This document shows positions 7,029 through 14,224 of a stretch of DNA of 31,547 nucleotides, piece after piece. The number at the start of each line of letters is the position of its first letter. Position 1 is the stretch's first letter. The stretch spans positions 1 to 31,547 of the forward strand of contig CBIHLN010000026.1 in the NCBI GenBank assembly GCA_966210725.1, in the 5' to 3' direction. Source of the DNA: Lysobacter_C sp966210725. Lineage in GTDB: Bacteria > Pseudomonadota > Gammaproteobacteria > Xanthomonadales > Xanthomonadaceae. Both the position numbers and the translations under genes were made by a program. Below the pieces are notes generated by a model, which did no database searches, was not told where the DNA came from, and saw only the letters and a program-made list of their open reading frames with translations.

Positions 7029-8481
7029 CGCCCGCCTGCGGGTCGCGCCAGATCGACCGGTCGATGCCCTCGCCCAGCTCCGGGTAGTCGGCGGCATGGA
7101 ACACCGGTGAGCGCCCGGAACGCAACTGACCCTCGTAGTCGCGCGTCAGTTTCACCACCACGCCCGACAACCCCAGCAGCGCGACCAGGTTGAGGGTCGC
7201 CATCATCGCCATCGCCGCGTCCGCCGCGTTCCAGACCAGCGGCACCTGCGCGTGGACGCCCCAGGTGATCACGCCCAGCGCCGCCAGCCGCAGCGCCAGC
7301 AGGCCCTTGCGCCCGCCGCCCAGGTACAGCAGGCCGCTCTCGGCGTAGGAGTAGTTGCCCAGGATGGTGGTGAAGGCGAAGAAGAACAGCGCGATGGCGA
7401 CGAAGTAGGCGCCCCAGTCGCCGAAGAACACCGTCATCGCGCGCTGGGTGATCACCACGCCGTCCGTATTGCCTTCGGCCAGCACCCCCGAGAGCAGGAT
7501 CACCAGCGCGGTCGCGGTGCAGATCAGCAGGGTGTCGATGAACACGCCCAGCGACTGCACCAGCCCCTGGCTGGCGGGGTGGTGCGGGACGGGGGTCGCG
7601 GCGGCGGCGACGTTGGGCGCGCTGCCCATGCCGGCCTCGTTGGAGTACAGCCCGCGCTTGACGCCGTTGAGCATCGCCGCGGCCAGCCCGCCCAGCACGC
7701 CGCCGACCGCCGGCTCCAGTCCGAACGCGCTGCGCAGCACCAGCCCCAGCGCGGCCGGCACCTCGGTGATGTTGGTGAGCACCACCCAGAGCGCCAGGCC
7801 GAGGTACCCCACCGCCATGACCGGCACCACCCACTCGGCGACCCGCGCCACCGAGCGCAGGCCGCCGAAGATGATCAGCGCCGTCAGCAGCACCAGGCCG
7901 GTCGCCACCTGTGCGTCGGTGAAGCCGAACGCCGCCTCCATCGACAGCGCGATCGCATTGGCGTGCACGCTGCTGAAGATCAGCCCGTACGAGAACACCA
8001 GGCACACCGAGAACGCCACACCCAGCCACGGCGCCCTGAGCCCGCGCGCCATGTAGTAGCCCGGCCCGCCCCGGTACTGGCCCTTCTCGTCGCGCACCTT
8101 GTACAGCTGCGCGAGCGCGCTCTCGGCATAAGCGGTCGCCATGCCCAGCGCCGCGGTGCACCACATCCAGAACAGTGCGCCCGGCCCGCCCAGGCTCAGC
8201 GCGATCGCCACGCCCGCCAGGTTGCCCGTACCCACCCGCGAGGCCAGCGAAGTGCACAGCGCCTGGAACGGCGAGATGCCGGCGGCATCCCCGTCGGTGC
8301 CGCGCCCGATCACGTGCAGCATGTGCCCGAACCGCCGGACCTGCAGTCCGCGCAGGCGCACGGTGAAGTACAGGCCGACCGCGAGCAGGCCGTAGACCAG
8401 CACGTAGTCCCACAGCACCGCGTTGATGCCGCCGATCACCGGGGCCAGTACGGTCTCGATCGTGCGAAGGACTGCATCCAT
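6973..8481 (-). CDS. Amino-acid:cation symporter, AGCS (sodium:alanine symporter) family
   Basis: Inner-membrane carrier, 502 residues with the ATG at 8481 (MDAVLRTIETVLAP). The frame stays open to 8547, but a TAGGAT -10-like box at 8511-8516 would lie inside that longer version, so the shorter start is preferred. Family marks are the AGCS signature GGPGALFWMW (about residue 102), the motif RGGPGYYMARGL, and NEAGMGSAPNVAAAA. About 10-11 hydrophobic helices are visible, and a hydrophilic C-terminal tail follows. Family members import alanine or glycine with Na+ or H+; the substrate here is not shown by sequence. Its 3' end overlaps the convergent CaCA gene by 56 nt, so the two transcripts would be antisense to each other at their ends. 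Confidence 0.93.
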   Translation of the reverse strand: MDAVLRTIETVLAPVIGGINAVLWDYVLVYGLLAVGLYFTVRLRGLQVRRFGHMLHVIGRGTDGDAAGISPFQALCTSLASRVGTGNLAGVAIALSLGGPGALFWMWCTAALGMATAYAESALAQLYKVRDEKGQYRGGPGYYMARGLRAPWLGVAFSVCLVFSYGLIFSSVHANAIALSMEAAFGFTDAQVATGLVLLTALIIFGGLRSVARVAEWVVPVMAVGYLGLALWVVLTNITEVPAALGLVLRSAFGLEPAVGGVLGGLAAAMLNGVKRGLYSNEAGMGSAPNVAAAATPVPHHPASQGLVQSLGVFIDTLLICTATALVILLSGVLAEGNTDGVVITQRAMTVFFGDWGAYFVAIALFFFAFTTILGNYSYAESGLLYLGGGRKGLLALRLAALGVITWGVHAQVPLVWNAADAAMAMMATLNLVALLGLSGVVVKLTRDYEGQLRSGRSPVFHAADYPELGEGIDRSIWRDPQAGVRAADAGRATRASSPPPA

Positions 8482-8510
8482 GGGTCGGCGGGTCGGGTGG
8501 GCGGCCGTCG

Positions 8511-8516
8511 ATCCTA
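8511..8516 (-). promoter_or_regulatory. Candidate -10 box of the AGCS symporter gene
   Basis: On the minus strand TAGGAT lies 29 nt upstream of the ATG at 8481. It has the same form as other -10-like boxes in this window and helps choose the downstream start. No clear -35 is seen. Confidence 0.4.
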
Positions 8517-8548
8517 GCAGCGCCGGACCCGGCGCCCGGCCGGTCACG

Positions 8549-8554
8549 TAAAAT
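8549..8554 (+). promoter_or_regulatory. Candidate -10 box upstream of purD
   Basis: TAAAAT, five of six matches to the -10 consensus, 71 nt before the purD ATG in a GC-rich gap. It lies back to back with the symporter's -10 candidate, so the two genes have divergent promoters within about 40 nt. No obvious -35 or purine repressor operator was recognised. Confidence 0.4.
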
Positions 8555-8625
8555 CACCGGCCCGCGGACGACAGCGGCGCGCGCACGCGCCGCCATCCGA
8601 CACCTACGCACCCCAAGGACACGCA

Positions 8626-9912
8626 ATGAAGATCCTCGTCATCGGCGCCGGCGGCCGCGAACACGCGCTGGCCTGGAAGCTCGCGCAGTCCGCGCGGGTC
8701 ACCGAAGTCCTGGTCGCGCCGGGCAACGCAGGCACCGCGACGGAGGGCAAGTGCCGCAACGTCGGCGTGGCCGCGACCGATATCGATGGGCTGGTGGATC
8801 TGGTGCGGCGCGAGCATGTCGCCGTCACCGTGGTCGGTCCCGAAGCGCCCCTGGTGGCGGGCGTCGTCGACCGGTTCCGCGATGAAGGCCTGCGCATCTT
8901 CGGGCCGTCGGCGGCCGCGGCGCAGTTGGAAGGCAGCAAGGCGTTCGCCAAGGCGTTCCTCGCACGCCACGGTATCCCGACGGCGCACTACGCCGTGCAC
9001 TCTGACCTCGAGCAGGGACTGGCATACGTCCGTGAGAAGGGCGCACCGATCGTCATCAAGGCCGACGGGCTGGCGGCCGGCAAGGGCGTGGTCGTGGCGA
9101 TGACGCTGGAGGAGGCGGAGGCCGCGGTGACCGACATGCTGTCGGGTAACGCGTTCGGCGAAGCCGGCTCGCGCGTGGTGATCGAGGAGTTGCTCACCGG
9201 CGAGGAGGCCAGCTTCATCTCCATGGTCGACGGCCGCACCGCACTGCCGATGGCCACCAGCCAGGACCACAAGCGCGTGGGCGATGGCGACACCGGCCCC
9301 AACACCGGCGGCATGGGCGCGTACTCGCCGGCGCCGGTGGTGACGCCCGAGGTGCATGCGCGCGTGATGCGCGAGGTGGTCGAACCCACCGTGCGCGGCA
9401 TGGCCGCCGACGGCATCCCGTTCACCGGCTTCCTCTATGCGGGCCTGATGATCGACGAGGCGGGCGCACCGAAGGTGATCGAGTTCAACGTGCGCTTCGG
9501 CGACCCGGAGACCCAGCCGGTGATGCTGCGCCTGCAGTCGGACCTGCTGGAGCTGGTCGAGGCCGCCATCGACGGGCGGCTGGACGAGGTCGAGGCGCGT
9601 TGGGACCCCCGCCCGTCCTTGGGCGTGGTGATGGCGGCCGAGCACTATCCCGGCACGCCGCGCGTGGGCGACGCCATCAACGCCTGGGACGTGCCCGAGG
9701 TCGAAGGCACGAAGGTGTTCCACGCCGGCACCAAGCTCGTGGACGGCAAGGCCGTCACCGCCGGTGGCCGCGTGCTGTGCGTCTGCGCGCTGGGCGACTC
9801 GGTGGCCGATGCACAGCGTCGCGCGTACGAGGCTGTCGCCGGCATCTCCTGGCACGGCGAGTTCCACCGCCACGACATCGGCTGGCGTGCGATCGAGCGC
9901 GAGCGCGGCTGA
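8626..9912 (+). CDS. purD: Phosphoribosylamine--glycine ligase (GAR synthetase)
   Basis: ATP-grasp ligase joining glycine to phosphoribosylamine, the second step of purine synthesis. It has 428 residues, the usual length. The start MKILVIGAGGREHALAWKL is the classic N-terminal loop. The ATP-grasp core follows with IVIKADGLAAGKGVVVA (about residue 142), SQDHKRVGDGDTGPNTGGMG (about 212), GFLYAGLM and the metal-binding stretch EFNVRFGDPETQ (about 286). A good ribosome-binding site, AAGGA at 8615-8619, precedes the ATG. It is transcribed divergently from the AGCS symporter and is separated from purH by two transporter genes, so it probably has its own promoter. A REP-like repeat pair follows the stop. 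Confidence 0.98.
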   Translation: MKILVIGAGGREHALAWKLAQSARVTEVLVAPGNAGTATEGKCRNVGVAATDIDGLVDLVRREHVAVTVVGPEAPLVAGVVDRFRDEGLRIFGPSAAAAQLEGSKAFAKAFLARHGIPTAHYAVHSDLEQGLAYVREKGAPIVIKADGLAAGKGVVVAMTLEEAEAAVTDMLSGNAFGEAGSRVVIEELLTGEEASFISMVDGRTALPMATSQDHKRVGDGDTGPNTGGMGAYSPAPVVTPEVHARVMREVVEPTVRGMAADGIPFTGFLYAGLMIDEAGAPKVIEFNVRFGDPETQPVMLRLQSDLLELVEAAIDGRLDEVEARWDPRPSLGVVMAAEHYPGTPRVGDAINAWDVPEVEGTKVFHAGTKLVDGKAVTAGGRVLCVCALGDSVADAQRRAYEAVAGISWHGEFHRHDIGWRAIERERG

Positions 9913-9922
9913 CGCCTCGCCT

Positions 9923-10000
9923 GAAGGAGCGGCTCCAGCCGCGAACAGCGCGTCATGCAGCCGACGCAGCACCATGATCGCGGCTGATGCCGCTCCTACA
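9923..10000. repeat. Inverted pair of GGAGCGGCT-type REP-like repeats
   Basis: Unit 9923-9945 (GGAGCGGCTCCAGCCGCGA) and the inverted unit 9976-10000 (TCGCGGCTGATGCCGCTCC) belong to the same family as the cluster at 2665-2846. They lie 30 nt apart in the purD-MFS gap. Each is a small imperfect hairpin and together they pair as a longer one. The element starts 11 nt after the purD stop and may act as a transcript-end structure, though no U tract follows. Confidence 0.7.
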
Positions 10001-10057
10001 GAGATTCCAAGAGCCCCGTCGCACGTGCGGGGCAGCCGGACGGCCATACGCCTCTGC

Positions 10058-10063
10058 TAGGCT
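10058..10063 (+). promoter_or_regulatory. Candidate -10 box of the MFS-acyltransferase gene
   Basis: TAGGCT lies 23 nt before the ATG at 10087, followed by a GGGGAG element (about 10077-10082) that can serve as the ribosome-binding site. No -35 stands out. Confidence 0.35.
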
Positions 10064-10086
10064 CGCGCGACTCCCGGGGAGCCCGC

Positions 10087-12051
10087 ATGACGGACCAGAC
10101 GCGCCACAAGCCGCCACACCCGCACGCGCCACCCGCGGAGCGGCCGCCGCCGCGCAGCCAGTTCGGCCTGCTGGGCCAGCGCCGCTTCGCCCCCTACTTC
10201 CTCGTGCAGTTGCTGGGCGCGTTCAACGACAACGTGTTCCGCCAGGCGATCATCGGCCTGCTGGGCGTGATGGTCGTCGCCGGTGCGATGGACAACGCCA
10301 CGCGCGGCATCTACACCCAGCTGGCGCCGGCGGTGTTCATCCTGCCGTACTTCCTGTTCTCGGCCACCGCCGGGCAGATCGCCGAGAAGCTGGAGAAGGC
10401 GCGCCTGATCCGCGTCGTCACGGTGATGGAGATCGCCATCATGTCGGTGGCCGCGGTCGGGTTCTGGCTGCAGGACATGCGGGTGCTGCTGGTGGCGCTG
10501 TTCGCCACCGGGCTGCAGAGCGCGCTGTTCGGGCCGGTGAAGTATTCGATCCTGCCGTCGGTGCTGCGTCCTGAAGAGCTGACCGGCGGCAATGGCCTGG
10601 TGGAGATGGGCACGTCCATCTCGATCCTGCTGGGCATGCTGTTCGGCGGGCTGATTTTCGCGGTGGCCGGCGAGCACGGTCCTTTGGTTGCGGGCGGCTC
10701 GGTCATTGCGCTGGCGCTGGCGGGCAACGTCGCCAGCCGCTTCATCCCGCCGGTCGCCGCGGCCGCGCCCGACCTGAAGGTCAACTGGAACCCGCTGACC
10801 GAGTCGATCAAGGTCTGGCGCCTGGCGCGCAAGCAACTGGCGGTGCGCAACGCGGTGCTGGGCGTGAGCTGGTTCTGGTTCACCGGCACGCTGCTGACCG
10901 GCAACCTGCCGGTGTACGCCGAGACGCACCTGGGCGGTACGGCGACGCTTTACGTGTTCGCACTGGCGGTGTTTTCCATCGGCGTGGGCGTGGGGTCGCT
11001 GCTGTGCGAAAAGCTGTCGGCGCGCACGGTCGAGATCGGCCTGGTGCCGATGGGCGCGGCCGGCATGAGCGCCTGCATCCTGCACCTGGCATTCGCACCC
11101 GCGGTGGGCGCCAGCGGGCTCGACGTGGCGGGCTTCCTGCAGCAGCCGGGCGCGTGGCGCATCGTGGCGGACCTGGCGGGCATCGGGCTGTTCTCGGGCT
11201 TCTTCGTGGTGCCGCTGTTCGCGCTGATTCAGTCGCGCACGCCGCCGGGGGAGCTGTCGCGGGTGATCGCCGGCATGAACATCCAGAACGCGGTGTTCAT
11301 CGTGCTGGCGGCGGTCGGCGGGGTCGCCTTGCAGCAATTGCTGGGCTGGTCGATCCCCACGCTGCTGCTGGCACTGGGCGTGGCCAGCATCGTCGTCGCA
11401 CTGTGGATATTCACCGTGGTGCCCGAGTTCGCGATGCGGTTCCTGAGCTGGGTGCTGGTGCGCGCGCTGTACCGGTTGCGCGTGCGTGGCGTCGAAGCCA
11501 ACGTGCCCGACGAAGGCGCGGCCCTGATCGTGTGCAACCACGTCAGCTACATGGACGCGCTGATCCTGGCGGCCAGCATCCCGCGGCCGGTGCGGTTCGT
11601 CATGTACTACCGCATCTTCAACATCCCGGTGATGCGCTGGATCTTCCGCACCGCCAAGGCGATCCCGATTGCCGGTGCTCGCGAGGACCCGGCACTGATG
11701 CAGCGCGCGTTCGACGAGATCGATGCGACGCTCGCCGAGGGTGAACTGGTCTGCATCTTCCCGGAGGGTGCGCTGACGAAGGACGGCGGCATCGCGCCGT
11801 TCAAGGGCGGCGTGGAAAGGATCCTGGAGCGGCGCGCGGTGCCGGTGGTGCCGATGGCGTTGCGCAACATGTGGGCCAGCATGTGGAGCCGGCGCGCCAA
11901 CCGCGCGTCCGCGCTGCTGGACCGCATGCGCGTGCCGCGCCGCTTCCGCGCACCGGTCGAAGTGGTCGCGGCGGCGCCGGTGGACGGCGCGGTGGCCGAC
12001 GCGGCGTCGCTGGAAACACAGGTGCGCGCCCTGCGCGGCGACGCGGCGTAA
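10087..12051 (+). CDS. MFS transporter fused to a PlsC-type acyltransferase (lysophospholipid recycling type)
   Basis: 654-residue inner-membrane fusion. Residues about 20-430 form an MFS transporter of the LplT type; the LGAFNDNVFRQ motif near residue 45 and KYSILPS are typical of lysophospholipid flippases. Residues about 435-630 form a glycerophospholipid acyltransferase domain with the catalytic HX4D in NHVSYMDAL (about 485) and the FPEGALTKDGG motif (about 558). In E. coli these functions are split between LplT and Aas. Larger fusions elsewhere carry an additional C-terminal acyl-ACP synthetase (AMP-binding) domain, which is absent here: the gene stops cleanly at TAA. The likely role is import and re-acylation of lysophospholipids at the inner membrane, using acyl-ACP or acyl-CoA supplied by another enzyme. 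Substrate and acyl donor are inferred. Confidence 0.88.
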   Translation: MTDQTRHKPPHPHAPPAERPPPRSQFGLLGQRRFAPYFLVQLLGAFNDNVFRQAIIGLLGVMVVAGAMDNATRGIYTQLAPAVFILPYFLFSATAGQIAEKLEKARLIRVVTVMEIAIMSVAAVGFWLQDMRVLLVALFATGLQSALFGPVKYSILPSVLRPEELTGGNGLVEMGTSISILLGMLFGGLIFAVAGEHGPLVAGGSVIALALAGNVASRFIPPVAAAAPDLKVNWNPLTESIKVWRLARKQLAVRNAVLGVSWFWFTGTLLTGNLPVYAETHLGGTATLYVFALAVFSIGVGVGSLLCEKLSARTVEIGLVPMGAAGMSACILHLAFAPAVGASGLDVAGFLQQPGAWRIVADLAGIGLFSGFFVVPLFALIQSRTPPGELSRVIAGMNIQNAVFIVLAAVGGVALQQLLGWSIPTLLLALGVASIVVALWIFTVVPEFAMRFLSWVLVRALYRLRVRGVEANVPDEGAALIVCNHVSYMDALILAASIPRPVRFVMYYRIFNIPVMRWIFRTAKAIPIAGAREDPALMQRAFDEIDATLAEGELVCIFPEGALTKDGGIAPFKGGVERILERRAVPVVPMALRNMWASMWSRRANRASALLDRMRVPRRFRAPVEVVAAAPVDGAVADAASLETQVRALRGDAA

Positions 12052-12090
12052 CCCCCCGACACGGCGATGACGCCCGGCGAAACCCGCTGC

Positions 12091-12096
12091 TAGGAT
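12091..12096 (+). promoter_or_regulatory. Candidate -10 box of the CD225-DUF2752 cluster
   Basis: TAGGAT lies 48 nt before the CD225 ATG, in the 93-bp gap after the MFS-acyltransferase gene. An ATGACG hexamer at 12066-12071 could be a weak -35, with a 19-nt spacer. It suggests that the small membrane cluster can be transcribed on its own. Confidence 0.35.
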
Positions 12097-12144
12097 GCCC
12101 GCGGGGACGCCGGCACCGCCGGCGACGCACATCGGGAAACCGCC

Positions 12145-12483
12145 ATGAACGCACCGCCGCCGATCGCCGCCGAGCGCATTCCGAACCACCTGGCCTGGGC
12201 CATCCTGTCGACGATCTTCTCGTTCTGCCTGTGCTGCTTCGTCGGCGGCATTCCCGGGATCGTGGCGATCGTCTACGCCGCGCAGGTCAACGGCAAGCTC
12301 GACCGCGGCGATGCCGACGGCGCGCGCCGCGCCTCCGACACCGCCCGCACGTGGTGCTGGGTGGCCACGGGCCTGGCGATCTTCGGCCTTCTGCTCAACG
12401 TGTGGGGCTACATGAGCGGCGGCACCGAGGAGTACCTGGAGATGATCGAGCAGATGCAGCAGGCGCAACAGACGGCCGTATGA
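12145..12483 (+). CDS. CD225/dispanin family small membrane protein
   Basis: 112-residue protein with the two-segment CD225 layout. A first hydrophobic segment holds a cysteine cluster (residues about 16-42, FSFCLCCFVGG). A conserved polar loop follows with YAAQVNGKLDRGDADGARRA, then a second hydrophobic segment (about 70-92). The C-terminus is short and glutamine-rich (EQMQQAQQ). The family includes animal IFITM proteins, in which the cysteines can be acylated; the function of bacterial members is not established. The stop overlaps the next start (ATGA at 12480-12483), so translation of the DUF2752 gene is probably coupled. Family call firm, function unknown. Confidence 0.82.
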   Translation: MNAPPPIAAERIPNHLAWAILSTIFSFCLCCFVGGIPGIVAIVYAAQVNGKLDRGDADGARRASDTARTWCWVATGLAIFGLLLNVWGYMSGGTEEYLEMIEQMQQAQQTAV

Positions 12484-12917
12484 GCCGCCTGCTGGCCCCG
12501 GCCGATCAACGACGCGGGTGGTGGCTTGCCGCCTCCATGGCCGGTGCTGCCGCGGCGGTCGGATTCGGGGGCTGGTCGCTGCGCCGCTTCGACCCGAACG
12601 CGGCCGACAGCCCGTTCCTGCCGTGCCTGTTCCAGGCCTTCACCGGGCTGTACTGCCCGGGCTGCGGGACGACCCGCGCCCTGCACGCGCTGGTGCATGG
12701 CGACATCGCCACCGCCCTCGCGATGAACCCGCTGCTGTTCGTGCTGGTGCCCTTGTTGGGCGCGGTGCTCTGGCACGCGAGTGGCCGCCAACTTCCATTG
12801 CCGCGAGCGGCCGTCGCCCTGCTGCTGGGGCCGTGGTTCTGGCTGGCGTTGATCGGCGGTTACTGGCTGCTGCGCAATGTGCCGGTGTGGCCTTTCACGA
12901 TGCTGGCGCCGGGTTGA
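12480..12917 (+). CDS. DUF2752 family membrane protein
   Basis: 145-residue protein starting in the ATGA overlap with the CD225 gene. The family hallmark is GLYCPGCGTTRALHALVHGD (about residues 57-76), a CPGCG(T)xR motif on a loop between hydrophobic segments, followed by AMNPL. Hydrophobic segments are visible at about 14-32, 82-98 and 103-130. DUF2752 proteins are small inner-membrane proteins of unknown function that often occur next to CD225 or TM2 proteins, as here. The two cysteines may bind metal or form a disulphide; this is inference. The start is fixed by frame and coupling. The next reading frame begins 2 nt after the stop. Confidence 0.85.
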   Translation: MSRLLAPADQRRGWWLAASMAGAAAAVGFGGWSLRRFDPNAADSPFLPCLFQAFTGLYCPGCGTTRALHALVHGDIATALAMNPLLFVLVPLLGAVLWHASGRQLPLPRAAVALLLGPWFWLALIGGYWLLRNVPVWPFTMLAPG

Positions 12918-12919
12918 GC

Positions 12920-13159
12920 GTGGAGCTCGAGAACAAGCTTGCAGGGACGACGCGTGCGCCGCGTTGGCAGCGCGTGGTTGCTGGCGTGATGGCGGCCGCC
13001 GGCGGGTGGGGCCTGCTGCAAGCGTGCTCCAGTGGCGCCCTCGATTCCTGGCTCGATGCCGGTCTCGCCCTCGGCGCCACGTATGGCCTCTACCTCTTTG
13101 CGCGCTTTGCGCTCACGGGTGCGTTGCGTGCCGGGACGCAGTGCCGCAAGCCGGACTGA
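12920..13159 (+). CDS. Hypothetical 79-residue membrane protein
   Basis: A GTG-started frame two bases after the DUF2752 stop encodes VELENKLAGTTRAPRWQRVV and then two hydrophobic stretches (about residues 19-36 and 46-68), the latter with a GLYLFARFALTGALR end. No family is recognised. Support comes from its tight spacing to the two membrane-protein genes upstream, an amphipathic-basic start followed by plausible transmembrane segments, and no better frame in the region. Against it are its shortness, the GTG start and the lack of a clear ribosome-binding site. If real, it is the third member of a small membrane cluster. It ends 30 nt before the stop of convergent ampE. Confidence 0.45.
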   Translation: MELENKLAGTTRAPRWQRVVAGVMAAAGGWGLLQACSSGALDSWLDAGLALGATYGLYLFARFALTGALRAGTQCRKPD

Positions 13160-13189
13160 GCCAGCATGCGCGCCGTGCCGGCTGTGGCT

Positions 13190-14101
13190 TCAGCTGACGA
13201 AGCCGGCAATCACGAACAGCGCGAGCACCGCCAGCCACACCAGCAGGCTGCGCCAGACCAGGCTCATGGCGTCGCGCAGCTCAGGCAGCTCGCCCAGCAC
13301 GACGATCGCCGGCGGCGTGGCCAGCCCGGACTCGTCGGCGTAGTCGGCCACTTCCTCGGCCAGTTCGCTGCGCACGCTGGCACGGGCCACCGCAGCGAGA
13401 AAGCCGTGGTCGAGCGAGAGCGAGGCGCCCCCCGCATCGCGCCAGGCCCCCAGCGCGGTGTCGAAGTTGCCGACCAGCGCAGTCGACAGCGACATCAACT
13501 GCGCGACGGGCCACTCCAGCACGGCCAGCAGCGTACGGGCGCCGGACGCGGTGTCGGCCGGCAGCGCGTGCGCCGCCTCGCCTTCCACCGACAGCACTGC
13601 CAGCCGGTACAGCAGCGCGCCGACCGGGCCCAGCAGCAGGAACCAGAACAGCACGCCGAACCAGCGCCGCAGGGCATTGCGGAACACGGCCTCGACCAGC
13701 GCCGGGCCGGCCAGCGACGGCGTACTGCCGTCCGGCCACAGCCGCGCGGCGGCGTCGCGACGCGCGTGCGGGTCATCGGCGGCCGCGATCGCATCCACGT
13801 CGACATCCAGGTCCCGCGGTCCCCAGGCGTAAAACAGCACGATGATGCCGAACAGCAACCCGGCCAACCCGAACAGCGGACCGTCCAGGGCGAGCTGGAA
13901 CAGCCCGATCACCAGCAGCGGCGGCACCAGCGCGACCGCGATGCCCCAGCGTCCGCGCCAGAAACTGCCATCGCCGAAACGCGCGTCCAGGCCCCGCAGC
14001 CAGTCGCCGAACCAGCCGGTCTGGCGCACCGACGCCGCCAGTGACGGGGCCATGTGGCCGAGCACGAGCGCGACGACGGTGGCGATCAGGGTTACGGCCA
14101 T
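13190..14101 (-). CDS. ampE: Regulatory signalling modulator protein AmpE
   Basis: Inner-membrane protein of the AmpE family (CobD/CbiB-like fold), 303 residues against 284 in E. coli. Hydrophobic segments lie at about residues 1-22, 50-70, 74-95, 150-172 and 283-303. The conserved N-terminal pattern (MAVTLIATVVALVLGH), the FYAWGPRDL motif after the third segment and the ARLWPDG region identify the family. AmpE is associated with AmpD in the response to peptidoglycan fragments and beta-lactamase induction, but its biochemical role is unclear. No ampD lies next to it here. A TAGAAT box upstream suggests its own promoter, 124 bp behind nudC on the same strand. Confidence 0.85.
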   Translation of the reverse strand: MAVTLIATVVALVLGHMAPSLAASVRQTGWFGDWLRGLDARFGDGSFWRGRWGIAVALVPPLLVIGLFQLALDGPLFGLAGLLFGIIVLFYAWGPRDLDVDVDAIAAADDPHARRDAAARLWPDGSTPSLAGPALVEAVFRNALRRWFGVLFWFLLLGPVGALLYRLAVLSVEGEAAHALPADTASGARTLLAVLEWPVAQLMSLSTALVGNFDTALGAWRDAGGASLSLDHGFLAAVARASVRSELAEEVADYADESGLATPPAIVVLGELPELRDAMSLVWRSLLVWLAVLALFVIAGFVS

Positions 14102-14133
14102 TGCAGCGTCCTGTACTCGGGCGGGGCCGGTCG

Positions 14134-14139
14134 ATTCTA
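14134..14139 (-). promoter_or_regulatory. Candidate -10 box of ampE
   Basis: Minus-strand TAGAAT (five of six consensus bases) lies 32 nt upstream of the ampE ATG at 14101, in the gap after nudC. No clear -35 is seen. It implies that ampE need not depend on read-through from erpA-nudC. Confidence 0.45.
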
Positions 14140-14224
14140 GCGCGACGATCCGACGCGACGACCCGGTGCGGACGACGGGCCCCGCCAGTGCGCGAGCGGC
14201 GGACGCATCCCGTCGCGTACGTGG

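Noticed and set aside
7252..8517. Plus-strand 421-codon frame opposite the AGCS symporter
   Set aside because: Antisense shadow with low-complexity Gln/His/Arg composition; the symporter on the minus strand has all family signatures.
8482..8547. 22-codon N-terminal extension of the AGCS symporter
   Set aside because: The extension (TGRAPGPALLGSTAAHPTRR) is not family-like and contains the likely -10 box; MDAVLRTIETVL fits the family start.
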